Below, piece by piece: positions 8,795-17,680 of a stretch of DNA of 64,000 nucleotides. Location: NCBI RefSeq assembly GCF_000226215.1, contig NZ_AGFF01000017.1:1-64000 (forward strand), written 5' to 3'. Origin of the DNA: Dietzia alimentaria 72 (GTDB taxonomy: Bacteria; Actinomycetota; Actinomycetes; Mycobacteriales; Mycobacteriaceae). The position numbers and the translations under genes were made by a program. How positions within the stretch are numbered: position 1 is the first letter of the stretch; every line of letters starts with the position of its first letter. A model generated the notes under the pieces. It searched no databases. It worked only from the letters and a program-made list of their open reading frames with translations, and had not been told where the DNA came from.

Positions 8795-11500
8795 CTACAG
8801 ATCCCCGGGCAGCTTGTCGCGGCGGATGTCACGCCACGAAGCTTGGCGGAGGACGCCGTCCTCGGTGAAACCCTGGTGGCGGACCTCTACGACAAGTTTC
8901 GGCAGGACCCACTTGGCGTCGCGGCGGGCGTCGGCGGGGAGTTCGGCCATGAACGGGCTTGTTTTGCGGGTCAGCGGCTTGAGTTCGTCGAGCAGGGCGC
9001 GCGCCTGCTTGTCGGTGAAGCCCGTGCCCACGCGGCCGATGTAGGTCAGACCCTTCTCGGCGGGCAGTCCCAGCAGGAGTGAGCCCACCGCGCCGCTGCG
9101 TCCGCCTTTGCCCGGCCGCCAGCCGCCCACCACTGCGTCGGTGGTGGTGAGCAGCTTCTGCTTGAGCCACGCCTGCGAGCGCCGTCCGGACTCGTACCGC
9201 GAGTCGCGGCGTTTGGCGACGATGCCCTCCCAGCCGTACTCCTCCGCCTCGGCCAGAGCGCGGTCGCCGGGTCCGTCCAGTACCGCCGGCACGTGTACCC
9301 GCTCCACCTGCGTCAACGCCGGGGTCAGCAGGTCCAGCACCTCCCGACGACGCTCCCACGCCTGCGACTGCAACTCCACGCCGTCGACCTCCAGCACGTC
9401 GAAGACGAACAGCTCCACCTTTGGCAGCGACGAGTCCTTCCCCTCGGCTGCGGCCTGCTTGGCCAGCGACGCGAAATCTGGGACGCCGCTGGGGCCCGGG
9501 ATCACGAGTTCGCCGTCGAGCACCGCCGGCCGCTCCAGGGCCTCGGCCAGCCCGGGGAACCCGTCGGCCAGCCAATCCATCGAGTTGCCGTTGCGGCTGA
9601 CCAGGCGCGTCTGCCCGCCGGACCCGCCGGACCTGCCGGACCCGCCGGACCCGCTGGTCGCGACGGTCACCCGGTAGCCGTCCCACTTGCCCTCGAACGC
9701 CCACTTGTCGTCGGGGAGTTCGGTCACTGTGCCGGCGGTGGGGATCATCGGAAGCGGGGGAGCGTCGGGGCGGTCGGCGGGGTCCGAGGCGCGGTTCGCC
9801 GAGTCGGCCAAGCTGCGGGAGCGCGCGTCGTCCGAGGCGCGGGTCGCCGAGTCGACCGAACTGCGAGTGCGCTTGGCGTCCGCGTCGCGGGGCGCCGCAT
9901 CGTCCGAGCCGCGCGCCCGTTTGTCGCCCGGCGGGTACGACGACTTCGGGTTCGATCGCCCGCCGTAGAAGGAATCCGGCGACTGATCCTTCATGAATTG
10001 CACGATCCACTGGTTCTTATCGGCGTTTGTGCGCACCAGCACGTATCGGCCGGAGACCTGCTCGCCATGGAGCCAGATGATGATCTCGTCGTCGCGCCAT
10101 TTCTCGCACCCGTACGTGCCGCGGTCCCAGATGCTCACGGTCCCGCCGCCGTATTCGCCCTTGGGAATGGTCCCGGAGAAGGTCTCGTAGCCCAGGGGGT
10201 GGTCCTCGGTCTGCACGGCCAGGCGCCGGTCCTTCGGCTCGGTCGGCAGGTTCTTGGGAACTGCCCACGAGACCAGCACGCCCTGGTGCTCGAGGCGGAA
10301 GTCGTAGTGCAGCCGGCGGGCGTGGTGCTCCTGGATCACGAAGATCGGGTCGTCGCCGTCGGAGCGATCGGTGTCGACCTCGCCCTCGAACGGCTCCGGC
10401 GTGTTGCGGCGATCCCGCTTGCGCCGGTACTCCTCGAGGCTGGTGACCACCGCGTCGTCGGACCGAGGCGTGGCGTCGCAGTCGGCGCGCTCGGGGTCGT
10501 CATCGTCCGAAGATGATGACGACGACGATGACGCCGAGGCCTTCTTCTTCCCGCCCGACTTCTTCTTCCGCGATGCCGAACCGGTAGTCGACGCCGACTT
10601 TTTAGTGGATCCGCCCTTGCGGCGCTTGCCCTCGAGGCTCTCGAGGAGGTCGCCGTCTGCGTCGAGACGTTTCAGGACCTCGTCCCAATGCAGGTGCTTC
10701 AGGTCGCCGTCGCCGAGTTCGTCCCACGACCTCGGAGCCGCGACCCACGGCTCGGCCCGCCCGCGCAGGGAGTACGGAGCGACGGTGGTCTTGGCGCCGC
10801 TGTTCTGGCTCCAGTCGACGAACACCTTCCCGTCGCGGATGGAGCGCTTCATGGTGGCGGTGACCAAATCCGGGGTCTGCTTGGCGAGCGACTGCGCGAT
10901 CTGCTTGGCCACGGCGGAGGCGCCCTTGGCGGTGACGGCCTTGTCCAGCCGGGCGTAGAGATGGATCCCCTTGGAGCCGCTGGTGACCGGGAATGATTGG
11001 AGCCCCGCCTCGTCCAGCAGGTCGCGGACGCGCAGGGCCACCTTTGCCGTGGTGTCCAGATCCACGTCCTGGCCGGGGTCCAGATCTATGACGATCCGGC
11101 GCGTCCTGCCCGGCTCGTCCCCGGAGAGGGTCCACTGCGGCACGTGCAACTCCAGCGCGGCCTGCTGGGCGAACCACGCGAGCGTGGCCGGGGAGTCGAG
11201 CACGGGGTAGGTGACGTCGCGCTTGGAATGCTCGAGCGTCACCCGCGGCACCCAGTCCGGCGCGTGGGAGGGGAGGTTCTTCTCGAAGAAGGACTTGTCG
11301 CTGGTGCCGTCGGGCCAGCGCTTGCGGGTCACCGGCCGCTGCCCCGCGTACGTGATGAGCAGGGGCGCCACGGCCTCGTAGTACTCCAGCACCTGCGCTT
11401 TAGTAGTGTCAGTGGCTTCGTAGAGCACCTTGTCGGAGTGGGTGAACCGCACGGTGCGACCGTCGACCTCGACCGAGTCTTTCTGCCCCTTGCTCGCCAT
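8795..11500 (-). CDS. ligD: Multifunctional ATP-dependent DNA ligase LigD
   Basis: 901 residues with three NHEJ modules in order. The primase-polymerase domain (about 1-290) has VIDLDPGQDVD and VFVDWSQNSGAKTTVAPYS. The 3'-phosphoesterase domain (about 375-530) has HHARRLHYDFRLE, and the ATP ligase domain (about 590-895) has the nucleotidyl-lysine motif EGKWDGYR. The order Pol-PE-Lig matches mycobacterial LigD. Linkers are low complexity: a Lys/Ser/Asp run near 290-330, and an Arg/Asp/Ser repeat near 545-600 with recurring ADSANRASD-like units. With Ku (23102) it repairs double-strand breaks. The two genes are not adjacent, unlike in many relatives. Confidence 0.96.
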   Translation of the reverse strand: MASKGQKDSVEVDGRTVRFTHSDKVLYEATDTTKAQVLEYYEAVAPLLITYAGQRPVTRKRWPDGTSDKSFFEKNLPSHAPDWVPRVTLEHSKRDVTYPVLDSPATLAWFAQQAALELHVPQWTLSGDEPGRTRRIVIDLDPGQDVDLDTTAKVALRVRDLLDEAGLQSFPVTSGSKGIHLYARLDKAVTAKGASAVAKQIAQSLAKQTPDLVTATMKRSIRDGKVFVDWSQNSGAKTTVAPYSLRGRAEPWVAAPRSWDELGDGDLKHLHWDEVLKRLDADGDLLESLEGKRRKGGSTKKSASTTGSASRKKKSGGKKKASASSSSSSSSDDDDPERADCDATPRSDDAVVTSLEEYRRKRDRRNTPEPFEGEVDTDRSDGDDPIFVIQEHHARRLHYDFRLEHQGVLVSWAVPKNLPTEPKDRRLAVQTEDHPLGYETFSGTIPKGEYGGGTVSIWDRGTYGCEKWRDDEIIIWLHGEQVSGRYVLVRTNADKNQWIVQFMKDQSPDSFYGGRSNPKSSYPPGDKRARGSDDAAPRDADAKRTRSSVDSATRASDDARSRSLADSANRASDPADRPDAPPLPMIPTAGTVTELPDDKWAFEGKWDGYRVTVATSGSGGSGRSGGSGGQTRLVSRNGNSMDWLADGFPGLAEALERPAVLDGELVIPGPSGVPDFASLAKQAAAEGKDSSLPKVELFVFDVLEVDGVELQSQAWERRREVLDLLTPALTQVERVHVPAVLDGPGDRALAEAEEYGWEGIVAKRRDSRYESGRRSQAWLKQKLLTTTDAVVGGWRPGKGGRSGAVGSLLLGLPAEKGLTYIGRVGTGFTDKQARALLDELKPLTRKTSPFMAELPADARRDAKWVLPKLVVEVRHQGFTEDGVLRQASWRDIRRDKLPGDL

Positions 11501-11758
11501 GGCACCACTCTGGCATCCGGGTCGGACATTGGCGACCGGCGTGGACGGCGAGGATGATCTGCCCGCCGAGGATCCTCATCGTCGACGACGGCTTGGTCAC
11601 GGGCTGAAGCGGGACCGCATGCGGTGAGGCGGCGGCGTCGTGGGCTTGCCGTAATCTATGCCTAGAACCCATTCGGCTTCGGCCAGGTGCGGGCTGCCAG
11701 CACGGGTGTTCTCGCCGAGTATCCGGACCGCGCCACTGGGAGGAGGTGCTGTTCTCCG

Positions 11759-12109
11759 ATGGCGTCTGAGGCTTTGCCTGTTCGCTTCTTCGATCGGCCC
11801 CAGCTTGCTGCGGCCGAGCAGGCTCGCGTGCGACTCAACGAGGAGCTTCGCGAATGGTCGGTCCAGCGATCGGCACTGACCGATGACGAGCTCGGCCAGA
11901 AGCCGCACCGCCGGGTACCTCGGGGCTGGCCTGACGAGGTGCTGGCGCGGGTAGAGATAACCGCGCGGCAGGCCTGCGTGATCGATGACGAGAGTGCTGC
12001 TGCGGAGGCGTCCAGGCTGGCGTGGTCGGCGTCGGCCAAGCTCCTCGGGGCTGCGATATCGCTTGGGGTCCCGCTCGCGGTTGTCATTGCGGTGGTGGCG
12101 GGGGCATGA
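11759..12109 (+). CDS. Small C-terminally membrane-anchored protein
   Basis: 116 residues from the ATG at 11759, preceded by GGGAGGAGG at 11738-11746, a strong ribosome site at usable spacing. The cytoplasmic part is charged and helical (PQLAAAEQARVRLNEELREW) and a single hydrophobic helix ends the protein (LLGAAISLGVPLAVVIAVVAGA), giving a tail-anchored layout. I recognise no family. The next gene on the strand starts 37 bases downstream and is also a one-helix membrane protein, so the two probably form a pair. Confidence 0.7.
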   Translation: MASEALPVRFFDRPQLAAAEQARVRLNEELREWSVQRSALTDDELGQKPHRRVPRGWPDEVLARVEITARQACVIDDESAAAEASRLAWSASAKLLGAAISLGVPLAVVIAVVAGA

Positions 12110-12146
12110 CTTCTTCCCGCGTTCTGCTCGACGGCCGGGGGACGCC

Positions 12147-12653
12147 GTGCTGAGGCTCATCATTCCGCTGCTGTTCCTGGCGATTGTGGCGGGATGGTTC
12201 TGGTACACCGCGTGGCTGGTGCGGACTGCAATTGATGAACTCGCGCACCGTCGCAGGCTCATGGCGGGGCTCGATCCGCTGCAGGTGACGGCCAGGAAAT
12301 CTCTCGAGGATGTGGAGGCGGCGCACGATTCCGCGCTCAGGGCCCTGTCGTTGACGGTCGAGGCCTGGTATGAGCTCCGGGAGACCCGGGCGGTGGGGAC
12401 TGCGCTGGTCGAGAGGTTTCCGAGTATCGAAGCCAGAGCTGCGCGTGAGCCGGAGTTCCTCGACGTTCTCGAGGACGCCGACGCGCTACTCAACGAGGCT
12501 CGTCCTGCCGGTGCCCTCCCGATCGACGATCTCCTCCAACGCACTGCCCGGATGGATGCGCTGAATCTGCGGATCCGGAAGCTCGTTCACCGCTACGACG
12601 CGTCCGAGCGGCGAGGTCGCGGACGCTTCTTCCCTCGATCGGGCCGCACATAG
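12147..12653 (+). CDS. N-terminally membrane-anchored helical protein
   Basis: 168 residues from a GTG at 12147 (VLRLIIPLLFLA) with GGGGGA just upstream. The frame is open further upstream but only as an Arg-rich shadow of the previous gene. One membrane helix at residues 3-22 is followed by long amphipathic helices rich in Ala, Glu, Arg and Leu, probably coiled-coil, ending in a basic tail. The topology is loosely LemA-like, but LemA motifs are not evident. No function is assigned. It is probably co-transcribed with the tail-anchored protein at 11759. Confidence 0.65.
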   Translation: MLRLIIPLLFLAIVAGWFWYTAWLVRTAIDELAHRRRLMAGLDPLQVTARKSLEDVEAAHDSALRALSLTVEAWYELRETRAVGTALVERFPSIEARAAREPEFLDVLEDADALLNEARPAGALPIDDLLQRTARMDALNLRIRKLVHRYDASERRGRGRFFPRSGRT

Positions 12654-12789
12654 CGCATGGCTGGGCTCAGGTGCTCACCCCGACGGAGATCGGCCCGCCA
12701 AAAGCGATACCTAGAGGCACTGACGGTTTGGATGCTGCAGCCCGACGACGCGGTGGATATAGGTGTGCCGACGCCCGTTATGGTGGGAG

Positions 12790-12872
12790 TCGGCACGGGG
12801 TGCTGCCCAACCGGGCGGCTGAGATCACACCCGTCGAACCTGATCTAGGTAGTTCTAGCGAAGGAATGTCGA
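12790..12872 (+). promoter_or_regulatory. TPP (THI-box) riboswitch
   Basis: All core THI elements are in order: CACGGGGTGC (12794-12803), a P3 hairpin GCCC-AACC-GGGC (12805-12816), CTGAGA (12819-12824), the CCCGT strand (12830-12834) that closes P2 with ACGGG (12795-12799), GAACCTGATC (12836-12845) and GCGAAGGA (12858-12865). P1 can form from TCGGCA (12790-12795) and TGTCGA (12867-12872). The ribosome site AAGGA and the ATG at 12866 lie inside the 3' part of the aptamer. Ligand binding would therefore directly block translation of the leader ORF, and through it the SDR gene. Confidence 0.9.
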
Positions 12873-13006
12873 TACGACGCCCTCAGTGGCGTCAGCGTCT
12901 GGGCCTCGGCCGGTGGCTGCGCACGCCGCCACGCAGCCGGCGAATGCCAGGCAGATATCGCATGCCTGCGCCGGAACTGCCGGGAAGCGAGAGTCATGCG
13001 CATTGA
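12866..13006 (+). CDS. 46-residue basic leader ORF under the TPP riboswitch
   Basis: The ATG at 12866 follows AAGGA, the last conserved part of the TPP aptamer. The frame runs 46 codons and ends at TGA 13004-13006, eleven bases into the next gene. The peptide is Arg/Pro-rich (MSIRRPQWRQRLGLGRW at the start) with no known domain. Its position and terminal overlap suggest a coupling ORF: translation gated by TPP opens the SDR start. A non-coding expression platform is the alternative. Confidence 0.6.
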   Translation: MSIRRPQWRQRLGLGRWLRTPPRSRRMPGRYRMPAPELPGSESHAH

Positions 13007-13760
13007 CGAGCAGATAGTCCTGGTCACCGGAGGCGCCCGCGGGCTGGGTGTGGAGATTGCCCGGGCGTTCGCGCGTGAGGGCGCCGTCGTCGTCGTCAAT
13101 TACCGTCGCAGCGAGGAGGCCGCCTCCGACCTGGTCCGTGAGCTCGGCGGGGACCGCGCCGTCGCACTCCGCGCCGATGTGACCGACGACGACGAGGTGC
13201 GCGCTCTCTTCGAGGCGGCCCGCGCCCACTTCGGGCGGCCCATCACCACGGTGGTCAACAACGCGCTCGCGGATTTCGAGTTCAACGGTGATGCGCGACC
13301 CTCGCCGGAGTCGATCACCTGGGAGCATTTCGAGGGGCAGTTGCGGGGTGCGGTCAAGGGCACGCTCGCCACCACGCAGGCGGCGTTGCCCGGGATGCGC
13401 GAAGCCGGGTTCGGACGGATCGTCACGATCGGCACCAACCTGTTCCAGCACCCGGTGGTTCCGTACCACGACTACACCGCCGCCAAGGCCGCTGCGCTCT
13501 CGCTCACGCGCACCCTGGCCACTGATCTGGGGCCGGAGAACATCACGGTGAACATGGTCTCCGGCGGCCTGCTCCGCACCACCGACGCCAGCGCGGCCAC
13601 GCCTGAGGAGGTCTTTGACCTCATCGCCTCCGGCACTCCGCTGCGTCGGGCGATCACCCCGCCCGAGCTCGCCGATGCCGTGTTGTTCTTCGCGTCCCCG
13701 TGGTCGCGGGCGGTGACGGGCCAGAATTTGATCGTCGACGGCGGATTGGTCAAGGGCTGA
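12996..13760 (+). CDS. Short-chain dehydrogenase/reductase (FabG-like), TPP-riboswitch controlled
   Basis: 254 residues, classical SDR size. The cofactor motif TGGARGLG is at residues 8-15 and the active-site YHDYTAAKAA at about 153-162. N-terminal NYRR after beta-2 suggests NADP preference. The end (GQNLIVDGGL) is standard FabG-like. It starts inside the end of the riboswitch leader ORF and is followed four bases later by the flavin monooxygenase gene, so the three are one unit. A thiamin-related substrate is inferred only from the riboswitch; SDR genes under THI elements have, as I recall, been noted in other bacteria. Confidence 0.9.
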   Translation: MRIDEQIVLVTGGARGLGVEIARAFAREGAVVVVNYRRSEEAASDLVRELGGDRAVALRADVTDDDEVRALFEAARAHFGRPITTVVNNALADFEFNGDARPSPESITWEHFEGQLRGAVKGTLATTQAALPGMREAGFGRIVTIGTNLFQHPVVPYHDYTAAKAAALSLTRTLATDLGPENITVNMVSGGLLRTTDASAATPEEVFDLIASGTPLRRAITPPELADAVLFFASPWSRAVTGQNLIVDGGLVKG

Positions 13761-13764
13761 GACG

Positions 13765-15081
13765 ATGCTGCACTTCAACGCTTTCCTGTTCGGTTGTGGC
13801 CATCATTCGGCGGCGTGGCGGCATCCGGACTCGCCGGTTGAGCGCGTGGGCGACATAGCCTTCTACGAGGAGCTCGCGCGTACCGCTGAACGTGGGTGCC
13901 TGGACGCGGTGTTCTTTGCCGACGGGCATTCGGTGCTCGACCCCGCCAGCGGCTCGTGGTGGTTCCTCGAGCCGCTGACTGCACTGGCGGCCATGGCGCG
14001 CGCGACCGAGCACGTGGGTCTGGTCACCACCATCTCCACTACCTTCTACACACCGTTCCACGCGGCCCGCTCGCTGGCGTCCCTCGACCACATCAGCTCC
14101 GGCCGGGTGGGCTGGAACGTGGTGACCTCGATGTTCGACGCGGAGGCGCGTAATCACGGCTACGAGAAGATGCCCGCTCACGCCGAGCGGTACGCGCGGG
14201 CCGACGAGTTCGTGGACGCGGCCCTCGCACTGTGGGACTCGTGGGACGCCGACGCGTTGGTGTTCGACCGCGACGGCGTGTGGGCCGACCCGGACAAGGT
14301 GCGGCCGATCCACCACCACGGTGAGCACTTCCTCGTGGACGGGCCGCTCACGGTGCCGCGGTCTCCGCAGGGGCGGCCGGTGCTGTTCCAGGCAGGGTCC
14401 TCCGAGTACGGGCGGGACCTGGCAGCGCGTCGCGCGGAGGGGATCTACGCGGTGGCGTACGACGTGGAGTCGTCGCTGGCGTACAACTCGGACATCCGCG
14501 AACGCGCGCGAGCGACCGAGCGCGGCCAGTCCGGTGCGGAGTCGATGGTGATCATGCCGGGACTCGTCACCTACGTGGGGTCCACCGAGGACGAGGCCCG
14601 CCGGAAGAAGGCCGAGCTGGACGCCCTGCTGCCGGTCGAGCAGTCGCTGGCGCAGCTATCCCTGTTCACCGAGCAGGATTGCTCCGACTGGGAGCTCGAC
14701 GCACCGGTGCCCGAGTTGCCGCCGCTCGCCGAGTTCACCGGGCCGCAGGGGCGGTACGAGACGATCCTGCGGATCATCGAGAAGGACTCGCCCACCGTGC
14801 GCGAGCTACTCGGAACCCTCGCCGCCGGGGGAGGGCACTGCACCATGGTGGGCACTCCCGAGTCGATCGCCGACCAGATAGAACACTGGCACCGGGTGGG
14901 CGCGGCCGACGGGTTCAACCTCATGCCGCCCATGTACCCGCACGGGCTGGAGGAGTTTGTGGACCACGTAGTGCCCGTCCTGCAGCAGCGGGGACTATTT
15001 CGGCGGTCCTACGAGCGGCCCGAGGGCGAGGCGGGCGGTCCCGGCGGGCCGATGACGCTACGGGAACTGCTCGGGCAGTAA
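13765..15081 (+). CDS. LLM-class flavin-dependent monooxygenase (NtaA/SnaA/DszA type)
   Basis: 438 residues, the size of the NtaA/SnaA/DszA subgroup of luciferase-like monooxygenases. It has the family opening LHFNAFLFGCGHHSAAWRHP, GWNVVTS near residue 113, and PVLFQAGSS near 208. Members use FMNH2 from a partner reductase to oxidise heterocycles, chelators or sulfur compounds. It is coupled to the SDR gene (four-base gap) downstream of the TPP riboswitch, so I infer oxidation of a thiazole- or pyrimidine-type thiamin fragment. No flavin reductase gene is adjacent. Confidence 0.9.
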   Translation: MLHFNAFLFGCGHHSAAWRHPDSPVERVGDIAFYEELARTAERGCLDAVFFADGHSVLDPASGSWWFLEPLTALAAMARATEHVGLVTTISTTFYTPFHAARSLASLDHISSGRVGWNVVTSMFDAEARNHGYEKMPAHAERYARADEFVDAALALWDSWDADALVFDRDGVWADPDKVRPIHHHGEHFLVDGPLTVPRSPQGRPVLFQAGSSEYGRDLAARRAEGIYAVAYDVESSLAYNSDIRERARATERGQSGAESMVIMPGLVTYVGSTEDEARRKKAELDALLPVEQSLAQLSLFTEQDCSDWELDAPVPELPPLAEFTGPQGRYETILRIIEKDSPTVRELLGTLAAGGGHCTMVGTPESIADQIEHWHRVGAADGFNLMPPMYPHGLEEFVDHVVPVLQQRGLFRRSYERPEGEAGGPGGPMTLRELLGQ

Positions 15082-15089
15082 CCGGCGAG

Positions 15090-15132
15090 CCCCGGCAGCA
15101 GGAGCCCGCGAGCGCTCGTCCTCCTGCCGGGG
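15090..15132. terminator. Bidirectional terminator between convergent genes
   Basis: A GC-rich hairpin with CCCCGGCAG (15090-15098) pairing with CTGCCGGGG (15124-15132), extendable inward with one mismatch. It lies in the 52 bases between the monooxygenase stop and the lipase stop, so it probably ends both transcripts. Confidence 0.75.
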
Positions 15133-15133
15133 T

Positions 15134-16912
15134 TCAGCAGGTCGGAGTGGGTTCCGCCCCGCTCCAGCGGTCGACGGTCCACTGCACCAGCTGCGGCGTC
15201 AGCGGCGAGTCCGCGGCGACCAGCCCGGTGTGGTCGAGGCCGGGGTAGGTCCGGTAGTCGAGCGGTTCGCCCGCGGAGCACCGGGCGTTCACCCACGTCT
15301 GCTGCATGGCGGGCTTGACCAGCGGATCGGCCAGGCCCTGCGCGATGAGTACGGGGGCCGGCCACGGTCCAGTTGGCGAGTTCGCGCGCAGGGTCTCGCC
15401 GAGGTCGCCGTTGAGCGTGGCGTCGGGGAATACCTGCTCGGGAATCTGGCTGCCGCGCAGGAGAGCGGCAATGACGTCCTGCTCGTTGAAGCAGAGATCG
15501 CCGACCTTCTCCACCCCGTGGGCGGTGCCGGGGTTGAGATGGCCGGCGAGATCGAGATCGGGGTAGATGCTGTTCCACGATTGCGCGATATAGGCGGAGA
15601 CCGTCTTACCGGCGAGCTCGTCCTTGCTGGCCTCGGCCAGGTCGAACAGGTCCGTGGCCGGCGCCATGCCGGCGATCCCCTTGATGGTCAGCTCGGGCGC
15701 GTAATCGCCCGCGATCTGCCCGGTCCACAGGGCCCCGTGCCCGCCCTGCGAGTGCCCCCACACCACGGTGTCGCGGCTCAGGCTCACGCTGTTGAGCTGT
15801 TGCGCGGCGCGAGAGGCATCCAGAACATTGCGCGCCTCGGCCTGTCCGACCAGGTAGGGGTGCATCTCTGACGTGCCCAGCCCCACGTAGTCCGAGGTGA
15901 CGGCGGCCCAGCCGTGGTCGGTGACCATCTCGGCCAGCGCCGTCCCCGCGCCGTCTGCGAACGGGGTGGGGCTTAGCGACGGCGCGCACCGCGGAACGAT
16001 GCCTGTCGTACCGTGGGCCACGCTGATCAGAGGCAACTCGTCCGCGCCCCGGCTGGCCGGAACGAGGACCGTGCCGCTCGCCGCGGTGATCGTGCCGTCG
16101 GGCCGGGTGGTGGTGTAGAGAATGCGCCAGGCCTCGGCGCCGTCGGGAACACCGGTGGTGAGGGTCTCGGCCCGGAGCAATACCCCGGGCTCGCCAGGTA
16201 GCGGTTCTACGGCCGTGTAGAAGTCGTCCGGTGCCGCGCGCTCGTCGCCGCGTAAGAGAACCGCGCTGCCGACGGCGAAGACGACGACGACGAGCAACGC
16301 CGCCGCAGAGAGAAGCGTCCGGCCCCAGCTGCGCACTCCGCTCGATCCAGCGCGGGATTCGGCGTGGGCATCGGCGCGGTTGCCGCGTGCGTGCACCAGC
16401 GGGCTGAGGAGTCCACGGAGCCCGACAAACACCAGCCAGGCACCGAACCCGAATCGGATCGACTGAATGGCCAGGACCGGCCAGACCAGGCACAACAGTC
16501 CGAAGAGGATCGCGGCGACACCACTGAGGGCCCCCGCCACACGGCGATCGGACCCGCTGCCCCGACTCGCTACGAGCGTGTGGACCCCGTGCACGATCAG
16601 CGCGGCGACCATCACCCACAGCAGGGTGCGGATGCTCGCCGAGTGCCAGGCCAGCACCACGACGCCGGCCGAGATAGATGCCAGCCCGGAGACCACACGG
16701 GTCCACCGCCGTGAGTGGCCTCCGCCCCCGTCGACCAGTGCCAGGGTCGCTACCCCGACGACGACGAGACCAGCGCCTGCCACCCAGACGATCTGCGGGA
16801 CGGTCAGGTGGGCGAGGATCAACGCGACCCCGAGCGCGATCGCCGCGAGCGTCAGGATCAACCGCATGACCCATCTCATCCGGCCGGACCGGTCAGTGAC
16901 CAACTCGCTCAT
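15134..16912 (-). CDS. HdeD-like membrane domain fused to a secretory lipase
   Basis: About 592 residues from the ATG at 16912 (MSELVTDRSGR), preceded by GAAGGG. Residues 10-195 hold six hydrophobic segments in the HdeD/DUF308 pattern, and a further helix near 215-235 exports the rest. The remaining 350 residues are an alpha/beta hydrolase of the actinobacterial/fungal secretory lipase (LIP) family: GTTGIVPRCAPS, nucleophile elbow WGHSQGGHGALW, and a late DHTGL with the catalytic His. The lipase would sit outside the membrane, tethered by seven helices. This fusion is unusual; stand-alone LIP lipases normally have only a signal peptide. Confidence 0.85.
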   Translation of the reverse strand: MSELVTDRSGRMRWVMRLILTLAAIALGVALILAHLTVPQIVWVAGAGLVVVGVATLALVDGGGGHSRRWTRVVSGLASISAGVVVLAWHSASIRTLLWVMVAALIVHGVHTLVASRGSGSDRRVAGALSGVAAILFGLLCLVWPVLAIQSIRFGFGAWLVFVGLRGLLSPLVHARGNRADAHAESRAGSSGVRSWGRTLLSAAALLVVVVFAVGSAVLLRGDERAAPDDFYTAVEPLPGEPGVLLRAETLTTGVPDGAEAWRILYTTTRPDGTITAASGTVLVPASRGADELPLISVAHGTTGIVPRCAPSLSPTPFADGAGTALAEMVTDHGWAAVTSDYVGLGTSEMHPYLVGQAEARNVLDASRAAQQLNSVSLSRDTVVWGHSQGGHGALWTGQIAGDYAPELTIKGIAGMAPATDLFDLAEASKDELAGKTVSAYIAQSWNSIYPDLDLAGHLNPGTAHGVEKVGDLCFNEQDVIAALLRGSQIPEQVFPDATLNGDLGETLRANSPTGPWPAPVLIAQGLADPLVKPAMQQTWVNARCSAGEPLDYRTYPGLDHTGLVAADSPLTPQLVQWTVDRWSGAEPTPTC

Positions 16913-17149
16913 CGTCATCCCTTCAGGACGGCCTGCTCCGGCTCGCGAGAACACGGGGACGCGGGACCAGCGGGGTTCGTCAATCGCTCTGTCGGTGCAC
17001 CATATCGCTTCCGTCTCGACCTGAGTTGCCCATGCTCACGCTGGTCCGCCAACTCTGCGCAACCCGCGTCGAAGGTTCCCCGTCAGAGGTCGTGATGAAA
17101 ACTGGCGTTTCCACCGCAAACTCACGATTTCAGCGTAAACATACTCGGC

Positions 17150-17662
17150 ATGGGTGCTAAGTACCGTCTTCTATTCGCGATTCTGCTAGGCGCCGGGTTG
17201 GTGGGGTGTGGCTCGAGCGAGACCCCGGCGCCGCAATCGGCCACCGCTTCAACAAGCGAGCGGTCGACGAGTAGCGAGGCTTCGACAGTCACCGTTACTT
17301 CAACGGTCGCGGCGCCGGTCAACGAGGAGGTTCCTGCCGCGGTCGAGGCGCCCTCCATAGTCGACTGTCAGATGGGACTCGGGCCGGTAGAGACATACTG
17401 GTCGGACGGAAGCGTGACCGGGTACTCCGATTACTGCCAAGCGGTTCACGACCGCACTTTGCAAGGTGAGGCTGCGGCCAACTCACCGCAGTGCGACGGA
17501 ACGGTCTGCAGGTATCCGTCCGGTGCCACGATGCGCGATCCAAATGCGACCCCCGACGATCGGTGTACCAACCAGATCAATTACGCGAACGATCCTCGAT
17601 CCAATGCGGAAATCAATTCGATCGGCGCGGAAACTGGTCAATGCCCGGAACCTATCTCGTAA
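17150..17662 (+). CDS. Cys-rich lipoprotein of unknown function
   Basis: 170 residues starting MGAKYRLLFAILLGAGLVGCGSS, a signal peptide with lipobox LVGC giving a lipidated Cys at residue 20. A Thr/Ser/Ala linker (about 25-65) leads to a small domain with at least six cysteines. It contains YWSDGSVTGYSDYCQAVHD, which matches a pattern in the lipoprotein at 38394 (SDGSYGYHPQCAAL). No characterised domain is recognised. The gene is monocistronic and convergent with the MFS gene. Confidence 0.75.
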   Translation: MGAKYRLLFAILLGAGLVGCGSSETPAPQSATASTSERSTSSEASTVTVTSTVAAPVNEEVPAAVEAPSIVDCQMGLGPVETYWSDGSVTGYSDYCQAVHDRTLQGEAAANSPQCDGTVCRYPSGATMRDPNATPDDRCTNQINYANDPRSNAEINSIGAETGQCPEPIS

Positions 17663-17680
17663 GCGCACTTCAGCGCCGTT

